Shown here: one piece after another, positions 27,309-35,958 of the stretch
Position numbering within the stretch: the stretch's first letter is position 1
How the letters are laid out: every line of letters begins with the position of its first letter
Source of the DNA: Muribaculaceae bacterium
GTDB taxonomy: Bacteria; Bacteroidota; Bacteroidia; Bacteroidales; Muribaculaceae
Reading direction: 5' to 3'
DNA length: 64,000 nt
Assembly (NCBI GenBank): GCA_017427945.1
Contig: JAFRRT010000014.1
Span: forward strand, 150,710 to 214,709
The notes under the pieces: generated by a model
What the model was told of the DNA's origin: nothing
Databases searched by the model: none
What the model saw: the letters and a program-made list of their open reading frames with translations, nothing else
Made by a program: the position numbers and the translations under genes

Positions 27309-27400
27309 CTTATTAAAGTTTTAATCATAATCGCGACCTGCCAGCATGATAATACAGACAAAATCGCATCCTGTTTCTTGAGTGAAGCAGGATTAAATAG

Positions 27401-27432
27401 CAAAATTAGTATTAATCCATGAAATGGCCAAA
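27401..27432 (-). promoter_or_regulatory. Promoter of the glycan (ulosonic-acid-like) operon
   Basis: Minus strand TTTG (27432-27429), 20 bp, TAATTTTG (27408-27401). Full consensus. It lies in the 334-bp gene-free stretch 27309-27642, which otherwise contains only the promoter of the next plus-strand gene. Confidence 0.75.
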
Positions 27433-27567
27433 AAAAATGCCTGTTTTTCATGGACCAACATTTTTCCATTATGCAAGAGCATATTTCTCTTTTCTTTTCA
27501 TACCACAGTCAAACGTTTATTTTTGCAAAAATTGGGCTGAAATCGAGTTTCTTTTCAAGAAAATTGC

Positions 27568-27575
27568 TATCTTTG
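27568..27575 (+). promoter_or_regulatory. Putative -7 box TATCTTTG of the acyltransferase gene
   Basis: Exact TAnnTTTG, 67 bp before the ATG at 27643. No clear -33 element. Confidence 0.5.
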
Positions 27576-27642
27576 TGGGTTGACAGAACATGAACCAAAA
27601 ACCGAGAGGCGGTGACGCATCTCCCAAATCACTCAATTCATT

Positions 27643-28824
27643 ATGATAGAGAACGAGAACATACCCATTCCAGTAGAGTATAAGGACATCTGCCCGATTC
27701 CTGACAAGGACTTCCAGACAGCGATGACCATTCTGGTACAGGAGCCTGGTTTCCAGAACATTGTAGCCATGGCTTTGCCCAATTACAAGTATTCTGAGTT
27801 GAAGCATCTGCTGTTGAGTCTGAACTCCAAGCATGAGTTCCAGGTCAAGGTGATGAAGCCCTTCATTGAGGGATTGATGGCCAAAACCAACACGACACTC
27901 ACCACAAGTGGCGAAGAGAACCTTGGCAAGGAACAGCCTTACACCTTTGTCACCAACCACCGCGACATCGTGCTCGACTCGGCACAGCTGAGCTATCTGC
28001 TGCTGAAGGGCGGCCGTGACGCATGCGAAATCGCCATCGGCAACAACTTGCTTATCTACGACTGGATCACCAAGCTGGTGCGCTTGAACAAGAGCTTCAT
28101 TGTCAAGCGCAATCTGGGCCGCATCCAGACGCTGACCGCTGCCGTGCAACTCTCGGGCTATATGCACTTCGCCGTCGAGCAGAAGCGCGCATCACTGTGG
28201 ATTGCCCAGCGCGAGGGACGTTGCAAAGACAGCAATGACCGCACCCAGGAGAGTCTGATCAAGATGCTCGCTTACGGCAACCGTGACAAGTCCTTCATCG
28301 AGAGCCTCAAGGAACTGAACATCGCCCCCATCTCCATCAGCTATGAGTATGATCCCAACGACTACCTCAAGGCCAAGGAGTTCCTTTGCAAGAGCAAGAA
28401 CCCCAACTGGCGCAAGGCACCCGAGGACGACCTCATCAGCATGAAGACCGGCATCATCGGCCACAAGGGCGAGGTACACTATGCCTTCACGCCCTGCATC
28501 AACGAGGAACTGGACAAGATTCCCGAGGGTCTTGACAAATTCCTGGAGGTGGACCGCGTATGCGCCATTATCGACCACGCCATCCATCGTAACTACAAGA
28601 TCTACAAGACCAACTACATCGCCCACGACATCCTGTTTGACGACAAGCACTTTGCCGACAAGTACACTCAGGAAGAGCGCGAGGCGTTTGAGCAATACCT
28701 CTCGAGCCAAATCGACAAGACCGAGGGCCTGAAGCTGAGCGAGGCCGATCGCTTCTACATGTACAACAAGATGTTGCAGATGTACAGCAACCCGCTCTCC
28801 AACTACCTCGAGGCAACGAAATAG
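27643..28824 (+). CDS. PlsC-like 1-acyl-glycerol-3-phosphate acyltransferase domain protein
   Basis: Acyltransferase of 393 residues. The active-site histidine is in TNHRDIVLDSAQL (His106, Asp112; here the His and Asp are separated by five residues rather than four, as in other Bacteroidetes members). ALWIAQREGRCKDS-like text (SLWIAQREGRCKDSNDR) is the second family motif. No membrane segment is evident. The family acylates glycerophospholipid precursors, but the large N- and C-terminal extensions differ from classic PlsC, so the acceptor is uncertain. It is followed by a heptad-repeat spacer and a metallophosphoesterase gene. Confidence 0.85.
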   Translation: MIENENIPIPVEYKDICPIPDKDFQTAMTILVQEPGFQNIVAMALPNYKYSELKHLLLSLNSKHEFQVKVMKPFIEGLMAKTNTTLTTSGEENLGKEQPYTFVTNHRDIVLDSAQLSYLLLKGGRDACEIAIGNNLLIYDWITKLVRLNKSFIVKRNLGRIQTLTAAVQLSGYMHFAVEQKRASLWIAQREGRCKDSNDRTQESLIKMLAYGNRDKSFIESLKELNIAPISISYEYDPNDYLKAKEFLCKSKNPNWRKAPEDDLISMKTGIIGHKGEVHYAFTPCINEELDKIPEGLDKFLEVDRVCAIIDHAIHRNYKIYKTNYIAHDILFDDKHFADKYTQEEREAFEQYLSSQIDKTEGLKLSEADRFYMYNKMLQMYSNPLSNYLEATK

Positions 28825-28827
28825 GCG

Positions 28828-28906
28828 TTAGCAATTAGGCTTTAGGGGCATCCGCACCCTATCGTCTAAAACCCGATGCCTGACACCTGAAACCTAAAGC
28901 CTGAAG
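28828..28906 (+). repeat. Composite heptad element A (TTAG heptads, core, CCTGA heptads)
   Basis: Three 7-bp units beginning TTAG (28828-28848), the core GGCATCCGCA (28847-28856), a short linker, then four 7-bp units such as CCTGACA and CCTAAAG (28879-28906), ending 2 bp before the ATG at 28909. AGGCTTTAGG (28837-28846) and CCTAAAGCCT (28893-28902) are exact complements, so the element can fold. Confidence 0.75.
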
Positions 28907-28908
28907 AT

Positions 28909-30087
28909 ATGAAGATTCATTGGGCAGGACTCATCATCATGGCGGTGCTCTGCATCGCCATGGATGTTTATATTTGTCGACGATTGCATCGCACCGGCTA
29001 CCGCTGGACCTCACGCTTCAACGGTGTGCTGGCAGCACTGGCGGCAGTACTCGTTGCCGCCGTTACCTTGATGCCGCTATCGAGTGCCTCAACGTCCAAC
29101 AGCACCTTTGTCACGGGCCAGTACATGCTTTACACCTTCTTTGCCATCCTAGCACCCATAGCGCTGGGAATGTTGATATACGGCATTGGGCGCTGGCTCA
29201 AACAGCGTTGGATGACAATCATCGCCTTCATTGTGGCGGCACTGGTGTTCGGCGTGATGTGGTGGGGAGCCATTGTTACCCCTGGCAAAATCGAGATTAA
29301 AGAGGTTGAACTGGCCTTTGAACGCCTGCCCGACGCCTTCGACGGTTACCGCATTGTGCAGTGGACCGATACCCACTTGGGCACATACAACGGACATACT
29401 GCCATTGTCGAGAAGCAGATCAAGGCCATCAACGACCTGCACCCCGACATGATTTGCTTCACTGGCGACCTCGTGAGCCGCAAGACCGACGAAGCCATGC
29501 CTTACCGCTATCTGCTGGCACAGCTGCATGCCCCCGATGGTGTCTTCTCGGTACTCGGCAACCACGATTATGACAACTATGTGCAGTGGGATGACGAGAA
29601 AGCCAAAACCGACGACCGCAAGGCCCTGTGCGACCTGCAGCAAGAGGTGGGCTGGCGCTTGCTCAACGATGATTATGCCCTCATCAAGCGGGGCGACGAC
29701 CAAATTGTGATTATCGGCACCGAAAACTATGGCGACCACCCGTACGAGAAACGCGGCAACCTTGCCAAAGCCTATAGTGGCCTTTACGACGGCAACTTCA
29801 AGATTCAGTTGCAGCACAACCCCTATGCTTGGCGCGCCAACACGTTGACCAACAGCAACATCGACCTGATGTTGGCAGGCCACACCCACGCTTGGCAAAT
29901 TATGCTCCAGATAGGCAGTTGGCGCTGGTCGCCCGCATGCCTGCGTTACCCCGAGTGGGGCGGTGCCTATAACGAGGGCGACCGTTGGCTCTACGTCAGC
30001 ATCGGAACGGGCATGGTGGGCACGCCCATGCGCATCGGCGCCACACCCGAGATCACCGTTATCACCCTTAAGAAGAAAAGTCCTTAG
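28909..30087 (+). CDS. Membrane-anchored metallophosphoesterase
   Basis: Calcineurin-like phosphoesterase of 392 residues. Four N-terminal hydrophobic helices are predicted at about 4-22, 38-57, 73-93 and 102-122. The catalytic domain carries the dimetal motifs TDTHLG (154-156), FTGDLVSR, LGNHDYDNY and LAGHTHAWQ in the right order. This architecture matches YaeI/YkuE-like phosphodiesterases that act at the membrane, some on lipid headgroups or UDP-linked lipid A precursors. The substrate here is not known. It is flanked on both sides by heptad elements sharing the same core, and its stop codon lies inside the downstream one. Confidence 0.88.
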   Translation: MKIHWAGLIIMAVLCIAMDVYICRRLHRTGYRWTSRFNGVLAALAAVLVAAVTLMPLSSASTSNSTFVTGQYMLYTFFAILAPIALGMLIYGIGRWLKQRWMTIIAFIVAALVFGVMWWGAIVTPGKIEIKEVELAFERLPDAFDGYRIVQWTDTHLGTYNGHTAIVEKQIKAINDLHPDMICFTGDLVSRKTDEAMPYRYLLAQLHAPDGVFSVLGNHDYDNYVQWDDEKAKTDDRKALCDLQQEVGWRLLNDDYALIKRGDDQIVIIGTENYGDHPYEKRGNLAKAYSGLYDGNFKIQLQHNPYAWRANTLTNSNIDLMLAGHTHAWQIMLQIGSWRWSPACLRYPEWGGAYNEGDRWLYVSIGTGMVGTPMRIGATPEITVITLKKKSP

Positions 30088-30159
30088 TCCTTAGTCCCTA
30101 GTCCCTAGTTGGCATCCGCAAAAAACTCCCCACTTCTAACTCCTAACACCTAACTTTAA
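30079..30159 (+). repeat. Composite heptad element B (AGTCC heptads, core, ACTCC-type heptads)
   Basis: Four 7-bp units AGTCCTT/AGTCCCT (30079-30106), the core GGCATCCGCA (30111-30120), then five 7-bp units such as ACTTCTA and ACTCCTA (30125-30159), ending 2 bp before the tex ATG at 30162. Same order of parts as element A. The preceding gene's TAG stop (30085-30087) is within the first units. Confidence 0.75.
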
Positions 30160-30161
30160 AA

Positions 30162-32300
30162 ATGGCAACTCAACTCTCAACACTCATCTCCCAGGAGCTT
30201 AATATCCCTATCAATCAGGTGGCTGGCACCGTCAGCCTACTTGACGATGGAGCGACCATACCGTTCATCAGCCGTTACCGCAAGGAGGCAACCGGCAACC
30301 TTGACGATTTCTCCATCCAGTCCATCGACCAGCGACTGCGCTACTACCGCGAGCTGGAGAAGCGTCGAGCCACCATCCTCAAGACCATCGAGGCGCAGGA
30401 CAAGCTCACGCCCGAACTGGCTGACCGCATCAACAACTGCTGGGATGCCAACACGCTCGAGGACATCTACCTGCCCTACAAGCCCAAGCGCAAAACCCGC
30501 GCCGAAGCAGCACGACAGTTAGGCCTGGAGCCGCTCGCCAAAATCATCATGGCGCAGCACGGTGGCAATATCGAGGAGCGTGCCCGTCAGTTCGTTGACG
30601 GCGACAAAGTGCCCGATACCGATGCCGCCGTCACGGGAGCTCAGGACATCATCGCCGAGTGGGTGAGTGAGAACGAGGCTGTGCGCAACGCCGTAAGGCG
30701 CGGATTCAAATATGACGCGCGTCTCACGTCCCACTTCGTTAAGGGCAAGGAGATTGAAGGCCGCAACTACGAGAACTACTACGAATACTCCATGCCGCTC
30801 AAGCGCGTTTCTAGCCACCAGCTGTTGGCCATCCGCCGTGGCGAGAAAGAGGGGTTCCTCAAAGTGGGCATCGAAATCAACGATGACCGCACGCTCGACA
30901 ACATCGCCCGCATCGTGGTCAAGGGCAACGGCGAGGCATCGCAACTCGTCGAGGAGGCCGCCGAGGACAGCTTCAAGCGCTTGGTAAAGCCCTCCATCGA
31001 GACCGAGTTTGCCACTGCAGCCAAAGAGAAAGCCGATGATGAGGCCATCGAGACCTTCGCCCAAAATGTGCGTCAGCTGCTGTTTGCCCCTCCCTTGGGC
31101 CGCAAACGTGTGCTGGCTGTTGACCCGGGATTCCGCACGGGCTGCAAAGTCGTCTGCCTTGACGAGCAGGGCAACCTTCTGCACAACGACGTCATCTACC
31201 CCACTGCGCCCCACAACGACATCGCGGGCGCGACAAAAAAAATACAGACGCTGACCGAGGCCTATAAGATTGACGCCATCGCCCTGGGTAACGGAACGGC
31301 GAGCCGCGAGACCGAGCGGTTCCTGAAGAAAATCCGCTACCGCCGCAACATCGACGTGTTTGTCGTGAGCGAGAACGGCGCTTCCATCTACAGCGCCAGC
31401 AAGATTGCGCGCGATGAGTTCCCCGACAAGGATGTGACTGTGCGCGGAGCCGTTTCCATCGGCCGCCGCCTGCTCGACCCGCTGGCCGAGTTGGTGAAAA
31501 TCGACCCTAAGTCCATCGGTGTGGGACAGTACCAGCACGATGTGGATCAGACGCGACTCAAGGAGGCACTCGACTTCACCGTGCAGAGCTGCGTGAACAG
31601 CGTGGGCGTGAACGTCAACACCGCGTCCAAGGAACTGCTTACTTATATCGCAGGCCTTGGTCCCACCCTCGCCCAGAACATTGTCGATTACCGTGCAGCC
31701 AACGGACCTTTCACATCTCGCCAGCAACTGCTCAAGGTGCCCAAACTCGGTCCAAAGACCTTTGAACAGGCAGCAGGCTTCCTGCGTGTGCCTGAGAGTG
31801 ACAATCCGCTGGATAACAGCGCCGTCCACCCCGAGCGTTACGCTCTCGTGGAGCAGATGGCACAGGATTGTGGCTGCAGCATTGCCGACCTCATTCGCGA
31901 CAAGGAGCAACGCGACAAGATTGACCTGCGCCGCTACCTCTCCGACGACGTAGGCGATCCAACCCTGCGCGACATCATGAGCGAGTTGGAGAAACCCGGA
32001 CGTGACCCGCGTTCGACGGTTCAGGTATGGGAGTTCGACGAGAACGTTAACGACATTAAGGACCTGCGCGAAGGCATGGAACTCAACGGCATCGTCACCA
32101 ACGTCACCCAGTTCGGCGCCTTCGTTGACCTAGGTATACATAAGGACGGACTCGTCCACGTCTCCCAAATGCCACAAAAAGGTCTGCCCGCTGCCCGCCA
32201 GGTCCACGTCCACCAGCACGTCCGCGTCCGCGTCACCAGTATTGACCACGACCGTGGCCGCATCGCCCTCTCCATGCGCGACATCGACCAACCAAAATAA
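30162..32300 (+). CDS. tex: Tex-family S1 RNA-binding protein
   Basis: Conserved cytoplasmic nucleic-acid-binding protein of 712 residues, implicated in transcription and RNA quality control. Domains in order: Tex N-terminal helical region (1-190, with TIPFISRYRKEATGNLDD), YqgF/RNase H-like core (AVDPGFRTGCKVVCLDEQG), helix-hairpin-helix repeats (NTASKELLTYIAGLGPTLAQ) and a C-terminal S1 domain (GIVTNVTQFGAFVDLGIHKD). All family landmarks are present and length is slightly short of the usual 750-780. It follows heptad element B. Confidence 0.94.
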   Translation: MATQLSTLISQELNIPINQVAGTVSLLDDGATIPFISRYRKEATGNLDDFSIQSIDQRLRYYRELEKRRATILKTIEAQDKLTPELADRINNCWDANTLEDIYLPYKPKRKTRAEAARQLGLEPLAKIIMAQHGGNIEERARQFVDGDKVPDTDAAVTGAQDIIAEWVSENEAVRNAVRRGFKYDARLTSHFVKGKEIEGRNYENYYEYSMPLKRVSSHQLLAIRRGEKEGFLKVGIEINDDRTLDNIARIVVKGNGEASQLVEEAAEDSFKRLVKPSIETEFATAAKEKADDEAIETFAQNVRQLLFAPPLGRKRVLAVDPGFRTGCKVVCLDEQGNLLHNDVIYPTAPHNDIAGATKKIQTLTEAYKIDAIALGNGTASRETERFLKKIRYRRNIDVFVVSENGASIYSASKIARDEFPDKDVTVRGAVSIGRRLLDPLAELVKIDPKSIGVGQYQHDVDQTRLKEALDFTVQSCVNSVGVNVNTASKELLTYIAGLGPTLAQNIVDYRAANGPFTSRQQLLKVPKLGPKTFEQAAGFLRVPESDNPLDNSAVHPERYALVEQMAQDCGCSIADLIRDKEQRDKIDLRRYLSDDVGDPTLRDIMSELEKPGRDPRSTVQVWEFDENVNDIKDLREGMELNGIVTNVTQFGAFVDLGIHKDGLVHVSQMPQKGLPAARQVHVHQHVRVRVTSIDHDRGRIALSMRDIDQPK

Positions 32301-32364
32301 TTTTTTAATGCGAATTTCACGAAATTGACAAGTGTCGCGCTCCCATTTATAGAGCCATAATGAT

Positions 32365-32898
32365 ATGAATAAGAGTATCTCGACTATATTATTTACTCTA
32401 GCCTTGTTTCTCATTGTTTCTGCAAAAGCAAAAGGCCAAACCACAAACGATTATCAAGGCTCTATCAATGCCGAGTTTTCGGTTGGATTGACAGGGTATG
32501 CAAAAGACTATAGCTATAAATCCATTGGCTTCGCTGCTGGTTATGGTAAGACAATAAACAATTCATCATATATCGGCATTGGTCTAAAACCAAACTATAT
32601 TTTTTCAGATGGTGATTTCGACGGATTTTTCATGCCTATATATGGTGAATATAAATATCAGCCTATTAGTGAAGCTGGCGTTCGAGGCTTTTGCGATGCT
32701 CGCATAGGTTATAGCCCAATTTCCAAAATGGGGCTGTACGCCCATATTGGTGGTGGAATCATCATCTACCAAAAATGGGAAGTAAGCATTGGGGCAAGTT
32801 ATCAATTCACAAAGTTTTCTGATTCTTATTATGGCGAGCCTCAGAAGTATGACTATAATTTAGTTTTTGCCACATTATCTGTTGGTTACAAATTTTGA
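32365..32898 (+). CDS. Secreted outer-membrane beta-barrel-like protein, hypothetical
   Basis: No specific family recognised. The 177 residues begin with a signal peptide (about 1-25, AKAKGQ) and continue with alternating aromatic/glycine strands (INAEFSVGLTG, IGIGLKPNYIF, VGYKF at the end). The C-terminal Phe fits an eight-strand outer-membrane barrel similar to OmpW/OprF-like small barrels. Base composition is more AT-rich than the neighbours. It sits 64 bp after tex and 35 bp before a small membrane-protein gene. Confidence 0.7.
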   Translation: MNKSISTILFTLALFLIVSAKAKGQTTNDYQGSINAEFSVGLTGYAKDYSYKSIGFAAGYGKTINNSSYIGIGLKPNYIFSDGDFDGFFMPIYGEYKYQPISEAGVRGFCDARIGYSPISKMGLYAHIGGGIIIYQKWEVSIGASYQFTKFSDSYYGEPQKYDYNLVFATLSVGYKF

Positions 32899-32933
32899 GA
32901 GTTTCAAATATTGACGACTAAAAATATCACGAT

Positions 32934-33233
32934 ATGGAGAAGAATAAGAAGGAGCAAGTGGAAGTGAGCACGGGATTGAAGGTGTGCCGTGTGATTGGTG
33001 TTGTGCTAGTGGTGGCGGCCATCGCCTATCTGGTGTGGCGCGGAGATTTTGACCACAAGGGTGTCGTGGGCTATATCGACGATTTCATGATTTTTATGGC
33101 GGCTTTCACGTTTGCTCACGGCAGCTTCCAGAAGCCGGAGCGCCGTTACATCCGTCGGCAGCTTTACATGCTGTCGTCGCTGTTCGCACTGTTGGCCCTG
33201 TGTTGGGTCTTGATGCTCGCCTTCATGAAGTAA
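32934..33233 (+). CDS. Small inner-membrane protein, hypothetical
   Basis: Protein of 99 residues with hydrophobic helices at about 18-35, 47-62 and 78-97, separated by a positively charged loop (KPERRYIRRQ). No family recognised. Its last 70 bp overlap the 3' end of the convergent acyltransferase gene, which is unusual here. Function unknown. Confidence 0.7.
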   Translation: MEKNKKEQVEVSTGLKVCRVIGVVLVVAAIAYLVWRGDFDHKGVVGYIDDFMIFMAAFTFAHGSFQKPERRYIRRQLYMLSSLFALLALCWVLMLAFMK

Positions 33234-34318
33234 GCACGCAGGGGGCGGTCATAGAAGCGCCAGCATAGCCACGCCAACAGAATGCAAGCGAAGGGCAGGG
33301 CTACGGCAACGTGCCACACGTCATTCATCCTTGCAATGGGCACTAGGTCACCGTCAAAACCGATGTGGTCATAGAAGAGATACATCAAGGGATAATGGAC
33401 GGCATAGAGCGGGTAACTCAGTTCGCCCAAAATATGACTCACACGCCGCGTAGCGTCACCGACCGATAACTGCGAAGCGCCCAGCCATACAAGGCACGGG
33501 AACACCACGATGACAATCAAAGCATCGTACAGGCCGTTTTGCCACGGCAGCAAGTCGCCGAACATGAGCGGGACACATCCTACCAGAAGAATAATGACCG
33601 CACAAATCCAGAAGGCTCCTTTTGCCCCCTTCAAGGGGCGGAACACCCGTGCCATGAGCATACCCACCGTGTAGGGGAACAACATACGCACCAGGCCCGT
33701 CCACAAGCCGCCGTCGGCCATCGTCCACCCCACACCCAGATAACCATCTCCCACAGCTATATAAGCAAGAATGGAACCTGTCAAAACAGCAAGCAACGCT
33801 AGCCACCTTGTGGGAAGGCGGCGCAGCAGCAGGGCATAAAGGATATTACCGATATACTCAAAAAACAGCGACCACGTCGGACCATTCAAAGGGAACATTT
33901 CGCCGTTGCCGCGCACATCGGCAGCGGCTCCAGGCCATAAGGGCAACATCAACATACCCAACAGCATGGCCACCATCACCCACCCGACCGAAACATGGGT
34001 ACCGTCCCAACGCACACCTCCCTGCAAAAAGTAGCACAAGACACCTATCACCGCCCCAATCACCACCATGGGATGCAGGCGAATGAGGCGCCGCTTGAAG
34101 AAGCGCCCCACCGTGAGGCCTTCGCTCCAACGGCTGTCATAGGCATAACCGATGACAAATCCCGACAGCACAAAAAAGAAATCCACGGCAAGGTAGCCGT
34201 GGGGCACAGGCGTCCAGTCGAAGCACTCGAACACATGATACACAATCACCATCAAGGCTGCAACACCTCGTAACCCGTCAAGGATATCATAACGTGGCTT
34301 GGACTGGAACTGCTGCAT
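33164..34318 (-). CDS. Acyltransferase-3 (OafA/YrhL) family membrane protein
   Basis: Polytopic inner-membrane O-acyltransferase of 384 residues that modifies surface glycans. The N-terminal YDILDGLRGVAALMVIVYHVF contains the family R-x10-H pattern. About ten hydrophobic helices follow, with the motif GYLAVDFFFVLSGFVIGYAY and the conserved FKRRLIRLHP. It starts 24 bp after the universal stress protein gene, so the three genes from 35734 down to here look like one operon. It overlaps the 3' end of the small membrane-protein gene by 70 bp. The acyl group and acceptor are unknown. Confidence 0.9.
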   Translation of the reverse strand: MQQFQSKPRYDILDGLRGVAALMVIVYHVFECFDWTPVPHGYLAVDFFFVLSGFVIGYAYDSRWSEGLTVGRFFKRRLIRLHPMVVIGAVIGVLCYFLQGGVRWDGTHVSVGWVMVAMLLGMLMLPLWPGAAADVRGNGEMFPLNGPTWSLFFEYIGNILYALLLRRLPTRWLALLAVLTGSILAYIAVGDGYLGVGWTMADGGLWTGLVRMLFPYTVGMLMARVFRPLKGAKGAFWICAVIILLVGCVPLMFGDLLPWQNGLYDALIVIVVFPCLVWLGASQLSVGDATRRVSHILGELSYPLYAVHYPLMYLFYDHIGFDGDLVPIARMNDVWHVAVALPFACILLAWLCWRFYDRPLRAYFMKASIKTQHRANSANSDDSM

Positions 34319-34342
34319 GGCGGGTCCAAACGGAATAAGGCA

Positions 34343-35446
34343 TCACACGGGGACGACAAGCATCGGCGTGTCGGTCTGGAACAGCACGCGGTGGGCAATG
34401 CTGGGGTTGAACAGACGCGAGAAGATGCTTAGCTTCTTGTTGGGCACAGCAATGAGCTGCACGTTCTCTTCTTTGGCGAACTGTTCAAAACTCTCCATAA
34501 ACGTCTTGGCCGCGATGCGCTTGGTCTTGAAGTTGCACTCGGGATAATGCTCGCGGCAATACTGCAACAGCTGCTGCACTGACTGGTCCACGAGTTTGCG
34601 GTCCTTCTTCTCGACCACTGGAATGATGGTCACGTCCACACCGCGCATGTTGAACAGACGCGCGAAGCGGTCAAACGACAAGAGGTCCTGCTGGATGAGG
34701 TTGGAGAAAAACGCCACATGGGTGATATCAGTCAGGCCGATGTCGGGCATACCGATGGGAACGGTAAAGATGGGGAACTTGCAAGCATCCATCACCTCGC
34801 CCGCCACACTGCCGATGAGGTTCTGACGACGACGGTTGGTGCCGCTGGTGCCCATCACAATGAGCGAGACGTCATATTTTTGGGCATAGTGCAGAATCTG
34901 CTCCTCAGGAATGCCCTCGGCCACCTTGGTCTCGATCTTCACCTTGGGCAACTCTCCGGCAGCAATCATGTCCATGAGCATCTTCTTGAACTCATCCATG
35001 CGCTGACGGGCATTCTTCTTGATGTTCTTGAAGTCATCCTCGGGAGTTTCGTAGCGGTCACTGCCAAAGGGCAACGACATCGTGTGGCGCTCGTTGATGT
35101 AGGTGTGTAGCAACACCACTCGGCCACGGCTACGACGGGCATACTCCATGCCCAACTTAACCGACTTGAGGGAATATTTGCCGAAGTCCACCGGCAGCAG
35201 CACACACCGCTGGTCGCTGGTCAGTGTCTCGGGCGACTCGATGATCTGCAAAGCCTGGGGCAGGTCACGCTCACGTATGCGCACCCTCACGCCCGAAGCA
35301 AGCACCTTCTCGTCGAGGTTCACGTTGTGCAGCTTCACCTCGATGCCCTCTTCTTCAAGCGTATTCTTGAGCTCCACCGCACGGTCAAAGGTGTGGATGG
35401 CAACGGTAATCAGCCTGTTGGGGTCGTTATTGTTCTTGTTGTCCAT
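34343..35446 (-). CDS. Tandem universal stress protein with N-terminal DUF2007-like domain
   Basis: Cytoplasmic protein of 367 residues. Residues about 10-75 (LITVAIHTFDRAVELKNTLE) resemble the DUF2007 signal-transducing domain, with LASGVRVRIRERDLPQALQI. Two USP domains follow. The first ends with LIVMGTSGTNRRRQNLIGSV, the G-x2-G-x9-G ATP-binding pattern, and the second ends LIAVPNKKLSIFSRLFNPS with a weaker motif. USPs respond to starvation and stress. Upstream by 30 bp is a small HTH gene and downstream by 24 bp an acyltransferase gene. Confidence 0.88.
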   Translation of the reverse strand: MDNKNNNDPNRLITVAIHTFDRAVELKNTLEEEGIEVKLHNVNLDEKVLASGVRVRIRERDLPQALQIIESPETLTSDQRCVLLPVDFGKYSLKSVKLGMEYARRSRGRVVLLHTYINERHTMSLPFGSDRYETPEDDFKNIKKNARQRMDEFKKMLMDMIAAGELPKVKIETKVAEGIPEEQILHYAQKYDVSLIVMGTSGTNRRRQNLIGSVAGEVMDACKFPIFTVPIGMPDIGLTDITHVAFFSNLIQQDLLSFDRFARLFNMRGVDVTIIPVVEKKDRKLVDQSVQQLLQYCREHYPECNFKTKRIAAKTFMESFEQFAKEENVQLIAVPNKKLSIFSRLFNPSIAHRVLFQTDTPMLVVPV

Positions 35447-35476
35447 AGCGAGGAGAGGAGTTTTAGTGGTTATGAA

Positions 35477-35734
35477 TTATTGCACGGTCTGATTCTCAAG
35501 GATTTCGAGTGCCATGTCAAGAATCTGCGGATCGTCGAGAACGACATATCCGCCGTCCGGTCCGGGCTCCAAATGGAAACCCATGTTGGTCCCGAATTCA
35601 TAGTTTGACCCGCCAAAGTAGTTTCTCACCGACTGAACCGGCAGGTTGAGTTTGTCGGCGATAACGTGGATGGAGCCTTCGGGCAGGCGATTCTTTATGC
35701 GTCGCAGTTCATTGAATGTGATGGTTCTTGACAT
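35477..35734 (-). CDS. Small HTH DNA-binding protein
   Basis: Protein of 85 residues, first gene of a three-gene minus-strand operon. The N-terminal half FNELRRIKNRLPEGSIHVIA and DKLNLPVQSVRNYFGG looks like a helix-turn-helix. The second half GFHLEPGPDGGYVVLDDPQI is a conserved tail seen in small Bacteroidetes DNA-binding proteins. Probably a regulator of the downstream universal stress protein and acyltransferase genes or of itself. A full consensus promoter lies at 35775-35805. Confidence 0.75.
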   Translation of the reverse strand: MSRTITFNELRRIKNRLPEGSIHVIADKLNLPVQSVRNYFGGSNYEFGTNMGFHLEPGPDGGYVVLDDPQILDMALEILENQTVQ

Positions 35735-35774
35735 AGCAAAAGTGTATTAAGTAGTGTTAGTTCCTAATTTTCCC

Positions 35775-35805
35775 CAAAGATACAACATTTCGCCCATCCC
35801 ACAAA
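35775..35805 (-). promoter_or_regulatory. Promoter of the HTH-USP-acyltransferase operon
   Basis: Minus strand TTTG (35805-35802), 19 bp, TATCTTTG (35782-35775). Full consensus, leader about 34 nt. Confidence 0.75.
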
Positions 35806-35928
35806 ATAAATTATTCATTATTAACCAATCCGCCACATCGGCCAAAGCACATTTGGAGTCGAAAAATCACAATCACCGTTTGTTGCAATAATTACAACCC
35901 AAATAATGGGAATATGAAAAAAATGAAG

Positions 35929-35936
35929 TAAATTTG
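35929..35936 (+). promoter_or_regulatory. Putative -7 box TAAATTTG of the PIG-L gene
   Basis: Exact TAnnTTTG, 22 bp before ATG 35959. No -33 element at the right distance. Confidence 0.5.
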
Positions 35937-35958
35937 TGACGAATAAAAACCATCGATT

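Noticed and set aside
30519-31910. 463-codon antisense frame inside tex
   Set aside because: Mirror of the tex codon pattern; no motif and no promoter. tex itself is unmistakable.
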